A DNA stretch of 64,000 bases, from assembly GCA_020630435.1 (NCBI GenBank), contig JAHDBJ010000018.1:20495-84494 (forward strand). The letters are read 5' to 3'. Shown here one piece after another: positions 28,682 through 38,223 of this stretch (the stretch's first letter is position 1; each line of letters starts with the position of its first letter). The notes under the pieces are model-generated. The model was given only the letters and a program-made list of their open reading frames with translations. It was not told the DNA's origin and did no database searches. This DNA comes from Saprospiraceae bacterium. Its GTDB lineage: Bacteria > Bacteroidota > Bacteroidia > Chitinophagales > Saprospiraceae. Both the position numbers and the translations under genes were made by a program.

Positions 28682-29116
28682 CTAAAAAGATTTAGTATAC
28701 TGGATTGTTTTAAACCAAAAATCACTAATACTACGGATAGACTGGAAAAAATTTTTAAAATCTACTGCTTTTTTGACATAAGCATTAGCATGATTTTCAT
28801 AACAATACTGCACATCCAAATCAGAAGTTGAAGTTGTAAGGATAATAATGGGTATCGATTTCAAAGAATCATCATTTTTTACTATCCTCAGTAATTCTTT
28901 TCCATTTAAAATTGGCATATTCAAATCTAATAGAATAATATCAGGTCTTTTAGCATTACTAAAATTTCCTTTTCTATATAAATAATTTAATCCTTGTTCT
29001 CCATCTACTGCAAAAGAGATATTACAATCTACATTAGCCCTTTCAAATGCCTGTTTTGTTAACAATAAGTCACCTCGATTATCATCAATATGTAGTATTT
29101 CTAATTTTGGTTCCAT
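28682..29116 (-). CDS. Single-domain response regulator (CheY/Rcp1-like)
   Basis: 144 aa receiver domain with no output domain. Acidic pocket D11/D12, phosphoacceptor D64 (LLDLNMP), switch Thr in LTTSTS (about 94-95) and conserved K115 (YVKKAVD). The sequence type (LHIDDNRGDLLLTKQAF) matches Rcp1-like regulators that usually serve hybrid or phytochrome-type kinases. No histidine kinase is nearby, so the partner is elsewhere. Confidence 0.9.
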   Translation of the reverse strand: MEPKLEILHIDDNRGDLLLTKQAFERANVDCNISFAVDGEQGLNYLYRKGNFSNAKRPDIILLDLNMPILNGKELLRIVKNDDSLKSIPIIILTTSTSDLDVQYCYENHANAYVKKAVDFKNFFQSIRSISDFWFKTIQYTKSF

Positions 29117-29620
29117 ACATTTAAGATAATATTAGACAATGGTATATACAACAATTAAGCAACAACATCCTCTTTAAAATGTTGTGTTCGTAATTAACCC
29201 ACTAAATAATTATTACTAAGCTCAATCTTGAAGGAAAACAGATGAATACATAATTTGTATTCCTCTATTTTTTTCCCTTAACGTATATCTGATGATTTGT
29301 TAAAGTTTGAAGTTGTTTAATAATGAAGGTTTCGTTTAGTTATAAGTGCTTGTATATCAAGATGAAGCTCCATTCTTTTTTTGTAGCCTTAGCTACGGTG
29401 AAAAGAATTAGTTGAAATATTGAGATACAATGGCTTATAACTAATTGAGCACTCTATTTTTAAACAGCTTCTTTATTACTAATAATATTGACCAATTCTT
29501 AAGACAATATATTTATTTTTTTCATGTAAACCAATAACGTAGTTTTATTTTTTTAAAAAACACTATTGGTTAAGTGATAAAACTATAAAAAGACAAATAT
29601 ATCCATCTCAAAAAAGTTGA
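29117..29620. other. Long intergenic region holding repeat copy D and a second hairpin
   Basis: 504 bases between the response regulator start and the sulfur-transport operon end. It contains palindromic repeat copy D (29309-29471). A weaker inverted repeat AACCAATA (29529-29536) / TATTGGTT (29574-29581) encloses T-rich and A-rich runs and could terminate the minus-strand response regulator upstream region poorly at best. No coding sequence is seen. Confidence 0.5.
29309..29471. repeat. Palindromic intergenic repeat, copy D (163 bp, full length)
   Basis: Starts GAAGTTGTTTAATAATGAAG and ends TTTTTAAACAGCTTC. The centre is GTAGCCTTAGCTAC, a 5-bp hairpin, and flanking arms (CATTCTTTTT left, AAAAGAATTAG right) extend the pairing. 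It is nearly identical to copy E (42473-42635) over the full length. Confidence 0.85.
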
Positions 29621-30034
29621 TTAATGTGGAAGTTTTTTATGTACAACACCATATAATAGCGCACCTAATAATGCTGAAACAATAACAATCAAAATCGTCC
29701 AATAACCATGCCCCAAAAGCACATATAAAGGTCCAGGACAAGCTCCTGTAATTGCCCAACCTAAGCCAAAAAATATCCCTCCAATTAACGCTGCTTTATA
29801 GGTTTTAGGACGATCTTTAAAAAAAATACGATTCCCTTCACTATTTCGAAACTGACCTTTTTTAATAAAAATATGTACTATAGCGCCTAGTATTACGGCT
29901 GTTCCAATAATACCGTACATATGAAAACTTTGAAATCGAAACATTTCCTGAATCCTAAACCAAGATATAGCTTCTGATTTTGTCATAACTATTCCAAACA
30001 ATATTCCTATTAATAAATATTTTAACAAACGCAT
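29621..30034 (-). CDS. YeeE/YedE-type sulfur transport protein, small subunit
   Basis: 137 aa integral membrane protein with about four helices. The conserved cysteine block GACPGPLYVLLG (C99) marks the YeeE/YedE (TsuA-like) transporters that move thiosulfate or a related sulfur compound. In Bacteroidota the fold is often split into two genes, and the other half is encoded directly upstream with one base between them. C99 lies in a membrane loop, as expected for persulfide relay. It is the last gene of its operon. Confidence 0.85.
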   Translation of the reverse strand: MRLLKYLLIGILFGIVMTKSEAISWFRIQEMFRFQSFHMYGIIGTAVILGAIVHIFIKKGQFRNSEGNRIFFKDRPKTYKAALIGGIFFGLGWAITGACPGPLYVLLGHGYWTILIVIVSALLGALLYGVVHKKLPH

Positions 30035-30035
30035 A

Positions 30036-30614
30036 TTAAAAAATCATAGGTAAAAGAAAATAGGTCGTAATTAGTCCCCCTATAAAAAACCCTATAACCG
30101 CTATCAAAGAGGGAAGCTGAAAATTAGATAATCCTGAAATTGCATGACCAGAAGTACACCCCCCCGCATAGCGAGTACCAAAACCTATTGAAAACCCACC
30201 AAAAATAAGTATAAGTAAATGGCGCCCAGACAAATTCGAAAAACCAAATAACTCCCTAGGAACAAACCCTGCACCTTCATTAAAATCGGATGGAGTTTGA
30301 ATTCCCAAAACTGCAAGATCCGCTATTGTTGCATCAGAAACAATAACAGGCGAAGGACTTGTGAACCACTGTCCACCAATATATCCTCCTATAATGCTTC
30401 CTAGGATAAACACTATAAGCCAATCTTTTTCTTTCCAATTTGTATTAAAATAACTTATCTTTTTACCAGCTCCACTTATTGTACAGAATGTGTCAAATGA
30501 AGAAGATATACCAAAACGCTGACCATTTAATATTAATAATACCATAACAATAACTATCATGATACCTGATATTGACCAATGCCAAGGCTGGCTAACAAAT
30601 TCTATAATATCCAT
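30036..30614 (-). CDS. YeeE/YedE-type sulfur transport protein, large subunit
   Basis: 192 aa with four to five membrane helices. The signature YAGGCTSGHAISGL (C153) is the counterpart of the GACPGP block of the partner. The two together should form one YeeE-like pore for thiosulfate or polysulfide uptake. It is four bases downstream of a four-helix membrane protein and one base upstream of the small subunit. No rhodanese or persulfide dioxygenase, common partners in other genomes, is adjacent. Confidence 0.85.
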   Translation of the reverse strand: MDIIEFVSQPWHWSISGIMIVIVMVLLILNGQRFGISSSFDTFCTISGAGKKISYFNTNWKEKDWLIVFILGSIIGGYIGGQWFTSPSPVIVSDATIADLAVLGIQTPSDFNEGAGFVPRELFGFSNLSGRHLLILIFGGFSIGFGTRYAGGCTSGHAISGLSNFQLPSLIAVIGFFIGGLITTYFLLPMIF

Positions 30615-30617
30615 ATC

Positions 30618-31061
30618 TTAAAACCATCCAGCACCTAGCCCTCTAAATGGCCAAGGAATCATTAATAATACAATAATCAAAGCCAATAGATTGAAAACAA
30701 ATACTGTCCTAAACTTTTTTTGATTATGAGAAAAACGTTTCATCCTAGCATTACCAACCGTAATCAAAACAGCAGCAATGACCATCATAACAGCGTGTTC
30801 TACTGTAAAAAAGCGAGTTAATGTATCTTTCATTGTAAATTCATTAAACTGTACCTTAGGACTTATAAAGTATAATATGAGACCTAATACCAATTGTAAA
30901 TGAAAAGCAGAAAGGTTGATTGTAAAAATGCGTTTTAACGAATCTGTCATTCTAGCATCTTTAGATAACATTTTTGATAGGCTAAGTATAACTGTAATAA
31001 TTAAAAGTACTAATACCACCCATCTTAGACCAGAGTGAGCGTGTTTGAGAATATCTAACAT
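30618..31061 (-). CDS. Four-helix membrane protein, possible b-type cytochrome
   Basis: 147 aa with four hydrophobic helices. His residues at the membrane faces (H7, H9 in LKHAHSGLRW; the His of FHLQLVLGL; the His of VEHAVMM) could ligate heme, as in a group of small Bacteroidota proteins called cytochrome B by similarity; heme binding is not shown. It heads the operon with the YeeE-type pair, suggesting a link between sulfur transport and membrane redox chemistry. Confidence 0.6.
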   Translation of the reverse strand: MLDILKHAHSGLRWVVLVLLIITVILSLSKMLSKDARMTDSLKRIFTINLSAFHLQLVLGLILYFISPKVQFNEFTMKDTLTRFFTVEHAVMMVIAAVLITVGNARMKRFSHNQKKFRTVFVFNLLALIIVLLMIPWPFRGLGAGWF

Positions 31062-31272
31062 TATGAATAATTTTAATAATTTAAAAACGACCCTAAATGT
31101 AGTAATTTTTATTTTGTGGAGATATAATCATTTACAAAATAATACATTTTCACCTTCACCATCCCTCAATAATTTGTAAATTATGAAACGTTTATAATAA
31201 TCAGTATAGAGTACTCCATTTTTATAATTTATAATAGTATAAAAAACTTCAGCAACTTCAATTGATCTTATT

Positions 31273-31280
31273 TATATTTG
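31273..31280 (+). promoter_or_regulatory. Bacteroidota -7 box (TATATTTG)
   Basis: Exact TAnnTTTG match 37 bases before the CorC-type gene start. The -33 TTG is not evident. Confidence 0.45.
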
Positions 31281-31317
31281 TAGTATTAAATCCTCTTTAT
31301 ATTATTATAATAACTGA

Positions 31318-32598
31318 ATGGTTATAACCTATATCATAATTACACTGATGCTTTCCGCAATGTTTTCAGGATTGGAGATAGCCTTTATCTCTGCCAATCA
31401 GCTCGTACTAGAGCTTAAAAAGAAAAAAGGAAGACGTCAAGGAAAGATACTAGCAAAATTCTATGAAAAACCTGAGGATTTCTTAAGCACAATGCTCGTA
31501 GGGAATAATATAACACTTGTTATTTTTTCTTCATTAATGACGGCTGTTTTAACTCCTAAATTACAAGGCTTATTCCCTGCTTTAATCAATAACCCTCTGC
31601 TTCTCTTACTTCTCATTACCTTAATTACAACCGTTGTCGTGCTTATATTTGGTGAGTTTTTACCCAAAATATTTTTCAGATTATTTGCAGAAAAAGTACT
31701 ATACCTCCTAGCATTACCATTACAACTTATTCGCTTTTTACTACGCCCATTATCCGCTATCATGGTCACTCTTTCGTATAGTTTGCTACGATTATTTGTA
31801 AAATCTATTCCTGAAAGTTCTAAGCAAGTTTTTACGAGATTAGATCTTGAAAAATATATCGAAGCTACACAAAATGGTAGTGAAGAAAATAATATTGATG
31901 CCGAGATGTTTGGTAATGCCTTACACCTTAAAAAAGTAAAAGTTAAGGAATGTATGGTGCCTCGAACAGAAATAAAAGCTATTGATGTAGAGGCAGATAT
32001 CGAAGATTTAAAACAACTATTTATCGAATCAAATTTATCTAAAATACTGGTTTATAGAGACAGCATTGATGAAACGATTGCCTATGTTCATCAACAACAG
32101 CTCTTGCATAATCCTGGCTCGATTAAAGAACTCTTGCTTCCTTTAAAAGTTGTTCCTGAAACAATGCAAGTCCATGATCTAATGAATAAGTTTATATCAG
32201 AACACATTAGCCTTGCTTGTGTTGTTGATGAATATGGAGGAACGGCTGGTGTAATTACAATGGAAGACATCCTAGAAGAAATCTTTGGTGAAATTGAAGA
32301 TGAACATGACCAAGAGGAATATATAGAAGTCGAAGTATCTCCAAATGAATTTATTCTTTCGGGGAGATTGGAAATTGATTATTTGAATGAAAAATTTGAA
32401 CCACTAAATCTCCCCGAAGGAGATTATTATACCCTTTCAGGATATATTGTTAGTTCCACAGGTTCAATTCCGCAACAAGGAGATATTATTGAGCTAGAAC
32501 AACATCGATTTATCCTCGAACTTGTTAGTGAAAAAAAGATCGAGACAATTAGAGTTTTTCTTCTTGATCCTCAAAAAGAATCTGGTACAAATCCTTAA
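31318..32598 (+). CDS. CNNM/HlyC/CorC family membrane protein
   Basis: 426 aa. A DUF21 (CNNM transmembrane) domain covers about 1-180 with four hydrophobic segments. A CBS pair at about 195-325 (VPRTEIKAID; SLACVVDEYGGTAGVITMEDILEEIFG) follows, then a CorC_HlyC domain at about 340-415. Family members are linked to magnesium or cobalt efflux. GldE of gliding bacteria has the same architecture, but there is no gld gene beside it, so that name is not given. pncA follows 26 bases later and may share the transcript. Confidence 0.92.
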   Translation: MVITYIIITLMLSAMFSGLEIAFISANQLVLELKKKKGRRQGKILAKFYEKPEDFLSTMLVGNNITLVIFSSLMTAVLTPKLQGLFPALINNPLLLLLLITLITTVVVLIFGEFLPKIFFRLFAEKVLYLLALPLQLIRFLLRPLSAIMVTLSYSLLRLFVKSIPESSKQVFTRLDLEKYIEATQNGSEENNIDAEMFGNALHLKKVKVKECMVPRTEIKAIDVEADIEDLKQLFIESNLSKILVYRDSIDETIAYVHQQQLLHNPGSIKELLLPLKVVPETMQVHDLMNKFISEHISLACVVDEYGGTAGVITMEDILEEIFGEIEDEHDQEEYIEVEVSPNEFILSGRLEIDYLNEKFEPLNLPEGDYYTLSGYIVSSTGSIPQQGDIIELEQHRFILELVSEKKIETIRVFLLDPQKESGTNP

Positions 32599-32624
32599 TT
32601 TTTACACTACAGATTAAAAAAGTT

Positions 32625-33236
32625 ATGAAAGCACTTATCCTAGTAGATTTACAAAATGATTTCTGTCCAGGAGGAGCCTTAGCAGTACCCGAAGGTGATA
32701 CATTAATCCCTATAGCCAATATGCTAATGTCAAAATTTGAGTTAGTTATAGCAACTCAAGACTGGCACCCTGCTAACCATGGTAGTTTTGCAGCAAATCA
32801 TCCTTGGAGAAAACCTGGACAAATTATTGAGCTTAATGGATTAAAACAAATACTCTGGCCTATCCATTGTGTCCAAGAAAGTTTTGGTGCTTCTTTTACG
32901 AATGGCTTAGATATAACTAAAATCCACAAAATCTTCCAAAAAGGAACGGATAAGGATATAGATAGCTATAGTGGTTTCTTTGACAATGGTCACAAAAAAG
33001 ATACGGGACTAGGAGAATACCTAAAAGCAAAAAGTATTACAGAAGTCTATGTCATGGGGCTAGCAACGGATTACTGTGTTAAATTCACTTCCATTGATGC
33101 ACATAACCTAGGGTTCAAAACTTATCTAATTGAGGATGCTAGTCGAGGTGTCAACCTAAAAGAAGGAGATGTAGAAAAAGCTGTAGAAGAAATGAAAAAG
33201 TTAGGCATCTCTATTATTCAAAGCCACGAGATCTAG
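32625..33236 (+). CDS. pncA: Nicotinamidase / pyrazinamidase
   Basis: 203 aa. Converts nicotinamide to nicotinate for NAD salvage. Catalytic triad D8 (LVDLQNDF), K106 (FQKGTDK) and C151 (GLATDYCV) is intact; the metal site D46-x-H48 (ATQDWHP) with H52 or H81 is present. Length and order are standard. It is probably cotranscribed with the CorC-type gene upstream. Confidence 0.95.
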   Translation: MKALILVDLQNDFCPGGALAVPEGDTLIPIANMLMSKFELVIATQDWHPANHGSFAANHPWRKPGQIIELNGLKQILWPIHCVQESFGASFTNGLDITKIHKIFQKGTDKDIDSYSGFFDNGHKKDTGLGEYLKAKSITEVYVMGLATDYCVKFTSIDAHNLGFKTYLIEDASRGVNLKEGDVEKAVEEMKKLGISIIQSHEI

Positions 33237-33399
33237 TATATTTTGCAGTATAAAAAATGTTATTATGTATAATTTGTAAAATTATTATAAAAAGACAAGG
33301 TTATTTTGCAAAAACAAGTATCTTTTTATAATATTTGACGTACTAATAACGAGAAAACTTTTAAATTAAGCTATACTCTAACACATTCAAAAAAACAGT

Positions 33400-33483
33400 A
33401 TGTTAATATTATACATTATAGGAGGAGCAATGCTATTAGGTACACTATTAGCATTTGTAACAGGGAACTTTGTTAAACGATAA
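33400..33483 (+). CDS. Possible 27-aa single-helix membrane peptide
   Basis: Short ORF MLILYIIGGAMLLGTLLAFV plus seven more residues ending NFVKR. It is one hydrophobic helix with small residues (GG, G) and a positive C-terminus, the look of a real small membrane peptide rather than noise. It lies alone between pncA and the convergent VWA gene, ending six bases before it. There is no Shine-Dalgarno, but Bacteroidota often lack one. It could be chance. Confidence 0.35.
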   Translation: MLILYIIGGAMLLGTLLAFVTGNFVKR

Positions 33484-33489
33484 AATATA

Positions 33490-34707
33490 CTATTCTCCCC
33501 ATAGTCGTTTTGTATATTTTCGTTTTTTGTTTTTTAGACAACGCATGGCATTTGTAATACCGCCTAGTGTCATTGGGAACATTCGCTCTTCTGTAAACTC
33601 CCTAATCGCCTGAGTCGATTGATAATACTCCCAAGCATATTCTGGATTGGGATTAATCCACACAAAATGGGTAAAGTGTGCTTTTAACTTTCTCAACCAA
33701 TAAATCCCTGCTTCGTCATTATAATGCTCAACACTTCCTCCTTTATAGAAAATTTCATACGGCGACATTGCAGCATCTCCTACAAATATCAGTTTATAAT
33801 CTTTTCCAAATTTATTTATTAAATCAAGCGTCGGTAATTTATTCGTAAAACGCCTTCTATTGTCTTTCCATACCGATTCATAAACACAATTGTGAAAATA
33901 GAAAAACTCAAGATTCTTAAATTCATATCTAGCAGCAGAAAATAGCTTCTCACAAGTACGAATATGTTCATCCATTGACCCTCCTACATCCATCAATAAT
34001 AGCACCTTTACTCTATTTTTTCGAGTAGGCACCATACTTATATCTAACATTCCCGCATTCTTAGAAGTCTTTTTTATGGTATCATCTAAATCCAATTCTG
34101 TTGCTACCCCTTCTCTCGTAAATCGTCGAAGCCTTTTTAATGCAATTTTTATATTTCGAGTATCCAATTCTATATTGTCATCCAGATTCTTGTAACTGCG
34201 TTTATCCCATACTTTTATTGCTGTTCTATTTCCTGCGCTTTCTCCTCCCATTCTAAAACCTTCTGGATGATACCCCTGCGCACCAAAAGGTGATGTCCCC
34301 CCTGTTCCAATCCATTTGTTTCCTCCTGAATGTTTTTTTCGTTGTTCTTCTAATAATTCTTTGAATCGTTCAATTAAAGCATCCAATCCCCCTAGCTTTT
34401 CAATAGCCGCTTTATCTTCTTCACTTAACTGTCTGAGTAGATCTTTCTTAAGCCATTCTTTTGGTATTTTTTTTATGAAAAAATCATCAGGAATCTGTTC
34501 CATCGCTTTAAAATACTTCCCAAAAATAACATCAAATCGATCTAAATGTGCTTCTTGTTTGACAAAAACACTTTTACTCAAGGCATAAAATTCATCAATA
34601 TCATAGTTAATAATTTCCTCTTTCATGGCTTCTAGTAAGGTCAAATACTCATGCAAAGATGCAGGAATACCGTGTTTTTTTAATTCAAAGAAAAAATCGA
34701 GAAACAT
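33490..34707 (-). CDS. CoxE-like VWA domain protein
   Basis: 405 aa cytoplasmic protein. A helical N-terminus is followed by a Gly-rich loop (about 127-165) and a VWA/CoxE domain. The MIDAS-like motif is D240-V-G-G-S244-M, with the first Ser of DxSxS replaced by Gly, as is usual in this subfamily. These proteins normally work with a MoxR-type AAA ATPase in enzyme or complex maturation. No MoxR gene is adjacent here, so the partner must be elsewhere. It is followed upstream by a ZIP transporter gene on the same strand. Confidence 0.85.
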   Translation of the reverse strand: MFLDFFFELKKHGIPASLHEYLTLLEAMKEEIINYDIDEFYALSKSVFVKQEAHLDRFDVIFGKYFKAMEQIPDDFFIKKIPKEWLKKDLLRQLSEEDKAAIEKLGGLDALIERFKELLEEQRKKHSGGNKWIGTGGTSPFGAQGYHPEGFRMGGESAGNRTAIKVWDKRSYKNLDDNIELDTRNIKIALKRLRRFTREGVATELDLDDTIKKTSKNAGMLDISMVPTRKNRVKVLLLMDVGGSMDEHIRTCEKLFSAARYEFKNLEFFYFHNCVYESVWKDNRRRFTNKLPTLDLINKFGKDYKLIFVGDAAMSPYEIFYKGGSVEHYNDEAGIYWLRKLKAHFTHFVWINPNPEYAWEYYQSTQAIREFTEERMFPMTLGGITNAMRCLKNKKRKYTKRLWGE

Positions 34708-34739
34708 AGATAATCATTTATACATAAAATACTTTTTGA

Positions 34740-35447
34740 CTAAATAATCGTCAATAAAGCAGCAGCTACTCCTACAATAATAGCAATAAGTTTTTGAAAA
34801 GGCAACTGATGGCTACGACCATCTACCTCAAACAATATCGTTGTCGCAATGTGTAAAAAAGAACCAATTACAATGGCTAAAATAATCCTTTGAGCTCGAG
34901 GCTCTACAATAAAAAAGGACGAGAATATGGCTCCCAATGGAGACATTAAAGCAAAAATCATCAAGTACAAAAGAACTGTACTATTTTTGTATTTCGAAAA
35001 AAGAAGCAATAAAACTAAAGCAAAAGCAGCAGGTGCTTTATGTAAAATCACACCATATAACAGATAATTATGGTGATGATGTCCAGCATAATGTGCTACA
35101 GGCATCCCTTCCATAAAAGCATGTAAACAAAGACCTAGTACAACTTGAAAGGCAAAACCTCCATGATGATGATCGTCAGCATGAATATGACCATGTTCTA
35201 TCCCTCTAGAAACCTGTTCTAAGCCCAACTGAATCATAAATCCTACAATTATCCATAGTCCTATTATATGACTGTGATCACTATATACTTCAGGCATCAA
35301 ATGAAGGACTGTAATCCCCAATATAAATGCCCCACTAAAAGACAATGCTAATTTTAGTGAATTTTCATAATTTTTTCGAAAATAAAATCCTATTCCACCG
35401 CCAAGTAAAACAGAAAAAAATAGAAGCGCATATTCCAATAATGTCAT
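34740..35447 (-). CDS. ZIP family divalent metal transporter
   Basis: 235 aa with eight hydrophobic segments. A His-rich cytoplasmic loop (HGHIHADDHHHGG, about 85-97) precedes the metal-site helix HAFMEGMPVAHY, and HKAPAAFALVL gives the second metal helix. The family imports zinc or iron; here the exact metal is not known. It is encoded upstream of the VWA gene on the same strand with 32 bases between. Confidence 0.9.
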   Translation of the reverse strand: MTLLEYALLFFSVLLGGGIGFYFRKNYENSLKLALSFSGAFILGITVLHLMPEVYSDHSHIIGLWIIVGFMIQLGLEQVSRGIEHGHIHADDHHHGGFAFQVVLGLCLHAFMEGMPVAHYAGHHHHNYLLYGVILHKAPAAFALVLLLLFSKYKNSTVLLYLMIFALMSPLGAIFSSFFIVEPRAQRIILAIVIGSFLHIATTILFEVDGRSHQLPFQKLIAIIVGVAAALLTII

Positions 35448-35486
35448 GCAAAATATTTATAAAAAATCAAAATGATTTGAATACTG

Positions 35487-35494
35487 CAAAATTA
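35487..35494 (-). promoter_or_regulatory. Bacteroidota -7 box for the ZIP gene (TAATTTTG)
   Basis: CAAAATTA on the plus strand is TAATTTTG on the minus strand, 39 bases before the ZIP start. No clear -33 TTG. Confidence 0.35.
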
Positions 35495-35674
35495 TAAAAA
35501 AGACGTAAACTAAAAATTATAAACTCAAACTACAAATTCATTTTTTTGAATGTCTGATATTCAAACCTTATCTTTTAAAATCCTTAGTACTTAACTTAAA
35601 AGGGGTTTCACTTTTATTAAAAACTTTGTATCTTAGTACAAGTACAATTACACGAATATTACGCATTAGATACT

Positions 35675-37891
35675 ATGTCAGAAATTTTAACCAATACCGA
35701 AGAAGACAAGATACTCATACAAAGAGCCTATAGGAAGCTCCTAAGGAGCATAAAAACCACATTGGACGAGCAAGATAAAAAAGATATACGGCTCGCCTAT
35801 GAAATGGCCGTGGATGCTCATAGCAAACAAAGACGAAAATCTGGAGAACCTTATATCCTACATCCTATAGAAGTAGCAAGAATTTGTGCTGAAGAAATTG
35901 GTCTAGGAGCTACCGCCGTTGTTTGTGCATTACTACACGATGTTGTTGAAGATACTGAAGTAACATTGAAAGACATTGAAGAGAAATTCAATCAGAAAGT
36001 TGCTATGATTGTTGATGGACTGACAAAATTAGAGAAGCTATCCGATGTAAGAAGTCAACAAGCCGAAAATTTCAGAAAAATATTAAGTACCCTATCAAAA
36101 GATGTCAGGGTCGTTTTAATAAAAATGGCTGATCGCTTACACAATATGAGAACCTTAGGTTCGATGCCTCAACACAAACAACTAAAAATTGCTTCTGAAA
36201 CAACCTATATTTACGCTCCCCTAGCCCATCGCTTGGGTTTGTATAATTTTAAAACAGAATTTCAGGATTTGAGTATGAAAATTACCCGTCCTGACATTTA
36301 CAAAGAGATTGCCCGTAAACTAGCAGCTACAAAAGCAGAAAGAAATAAATATATCCATGAATTCATTGAACCTTTAACTGAAGAACTTCGACAAATAGGT
36401 GTGCCTTATCGCATTAATGGTCGCCCCAAATCTATTTATTCTATTTGGAATAAGATAAAAACAAAAGGTGTTCCCTTTGAAGAAATCTATGACCTATTTG
36501 CTGTAAGAATCATCCTCGATGTAAAAACCAAAAAAGAAAAATCTACCTGTTGGCAGGTTTATTCTATCATCACCGATATTCATACCCCAATTCCCGAGCG
36601 ATTGAAAGATTGGATTACTACACCAAAGGCAAATGGTTACGAATCGCTTCATACAACAGTTATTGGTCCCAAAGGACGATTTGTAGAAGTTCAGATAAGA
36701 AGTGAACGTATGGATGCTATTGCGGAAAAAGGATTTGCTGCTCACTGGAAATATAAAGGCGTAAAAGAAAAGAAACATGATGTATTTGCTACATGGCTTG
36801 ATAATGTTCGAGAAACACTTGAAAATCCTACTGAAGATGCCATAGAGTTTTTAAATGACTTTAGAGGAAATCTAATCGATGAAGATGTTTATGTGTATAC
36901 CCCTAAAGGAGATATGGTCGTTCTTCCCAAAGGTGCAACTGCCTTAGATTTTGCATTCAATATCCACACACAAGTTGGTTATCATTGTACAGCAATTAAA
37001 GTCAATAATAAACTAGTTCCTATGGGCTATGTCCTTCAAAGTGGTGATCAACTATACGTTACAACCAACAAAAATCAAAAACCGACTGAGGATTGGTTAA
37101 AGATGGTAGTTACAGGAAAAGCCCGTTCCAAAATTCGTTCTGCAATGAAAGAAGAACGTAGGAAACAAGGTGAAATTGGAAAAGAAACTTTGATGAGAAA
37201 ACTAGGACATATTAAAGCTGATTTTGAAGAAAATGCAGATGCTCTAGCCAAAGACTATGGCTTTGACTCTAGAGTAGATTTTTTCTTCGCTATAGCCCAT
37301 AACCAAATTAATCTCCAAAATCTTAAAAATTATAAAGTAGAGGGTGGAAAGATAATATTTGAAAAAGCAGCTCCGAAAATAGATCATCTTACTCCTAGAG
37401 GCTCTACTAAACCATTACCCAGAAAAACGGCAGGAAAATCACAATTAATCATAGATGGTCAAGATGCCGATCAATACGAACACTCTTTAGCAACTTGTTG
37501 TAATCCTGTAAAAGGAGATGATATTTTTGCTTATGTCTCTGTTAGTGCTGGAGTCAAAATCCATAGAACCGCCTGTCCAAATGCTGAGAACATGATGGCT
37601 AATTATGGTTATCGTATTATGAAAGCCGAATGGACCAATGCTTCCAATTCCAATTTTGTAGCAGATCTACTAATTGTGGGTATAGATGGGATGGGCGTTG
37701 CACAAAAAATCACAAATACCGTTACACACCATATTGGTCTCGAAATGCGTTCTATTTCTCTTGAAGGTAAAGAAGGCTATTTTGAAGGCAAAATTAGTGT
37801 CGTTGTAAATAATATAGACCGTTTAAATCAAGCAATTATTACCCTTAAAGAGATGGACGGGGTAACATCTGTTAGAAGAATCGACTTATAG
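35675..37891 (+). CDS. RelA/SpoT-type (p)ppGpp synthetase/hydrolase
   Basis: 738 aa bifunctional-type alarmone enzyme. The HD hydrolase domain (about 42-180) has H63, H88-D89 and E92-D93. The synthetase domain is at about 230-350 with YESLHTTVIGP near 323. A TGS domain follows (about 400-460; VYVYTPKGDMVVLPKGATALDFAF), then the helical region, the Cys-containing CC domain (LATCCNPVKGDDIFAY) and a C-terminal ACT domain. Both catalytic sites look intact, as expected for the single long RSH of Bacteroidota. Confidence 0.95.
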   Translation: MSEILTNTEEDKILIQRAYRKLLRSIKTTLDEQDKKDIRLAYEMAVDAHSKQRRKSGEPYILHPIEVARICAEEIGLGATAVVCALLHDVVEDTEVTLKDIEEKFNQKVAMIVDGLTKLEKLSDVRSQQAENFRKILSTLSKDVRVVLIKMADRLHNMRTLGSMPQHKQLKIASETTYIYAPLAHRLGLYNFKTEFQDLSMKITRPDIYKEIARKLAATKAERNKYIHEFIEPLTEELRQIGVPYRINGRPKSIYSIWNKIKTKGVPFEEIYDLFAVRIILDVKTKKEKSTCWQVYSIITDIHTPIPERLKDWITTPKANGYESLHTTVIGPKGRFVEVQIRSERMDAIAEKGFAAHWKYKGVKEKKHDVFATWLDNVRETLENPTEDAIEFLNDFRGNLIDEDVYVYTPKGDMVVLPKGATALDFAFNIHTQVGYHCTAIKVNNKLVPMGYVLQSGDQLYVTTNKNQKPTEDWLKMVVTGKARSKIRSAMKEERRKQGEIGKETLMRKLGHIKADFEENADALAKDYGFDSRVDFFFAIAHNQINLQNLKNYKVEGGKIIFEKAAPKIDHLTPRGSTKPLPRKTAGKSQLIIDGQDADQYEHSLATCCNPVKGDDIFAYVSVSAGVKIHRTACPNAENMMANYGYRIMKAEWTNASNSNFVADLLIVGIDGMGVAQKITNTVTHHIGLEMRSISLEGKEGYFEGKISVVVNNIDRLNQAIITLKEMDGVTSVRRIDL

Positions 37892-37958
37892 AATTCTTCA
37901 TAAAAAAGAATCCGAACTCAACAATTTTATCTTTAAATTGTTTAAAGCTATAAATCTA

Positions 37959-38180
37959 ATGCCCATGCAACAAATCAAATACTTTTTAGAACAATCTGCA
38001 TTCGGTGTCTGTAGTTTTCTAGGAGAAAAAATGAAAATTTCTTCTTCAAGGGTTCGGTTATACTTCATTTATCTATCCTTTGCTGCTTTAGGTTCTCCTA
38101 TACTAATATATTTATTTTTTGCATTTTGGATTAATATAAAAAAATACATTAAACAAAAACGCAATATTATTTGGGAATAA
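37959..38180 (+). CDS. PspC domain-like small membrane protein
   Basis: 73 aa. The central segment FGVCSFLGEKMKISSSRVRLYFIYLSFAAL has the G.C..L...... S..VR pattern of PspC, followed by a membrane helix and a basic tail. PspC proteins link to envelope stress in other bacteria; that role is not shown here. An in-frame TTG at 37938 gives seven extra residues; the ATG at 37959 is preferred. It lies 67 bases after the RelA/SpoT gene. Confidence 0.65.
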   Translation: MPMQQIKYFLEQSAFGVCSFLGEKMKISSSRVRLYFIYLSFAALGSPILIYLFFAFWINIKKYIKQKRNIIWE

Positions 38181-38223
38181 AACCTTAAGATTTCAACCTT
38201 TTCTCATTCCTCTATTTTATAAA

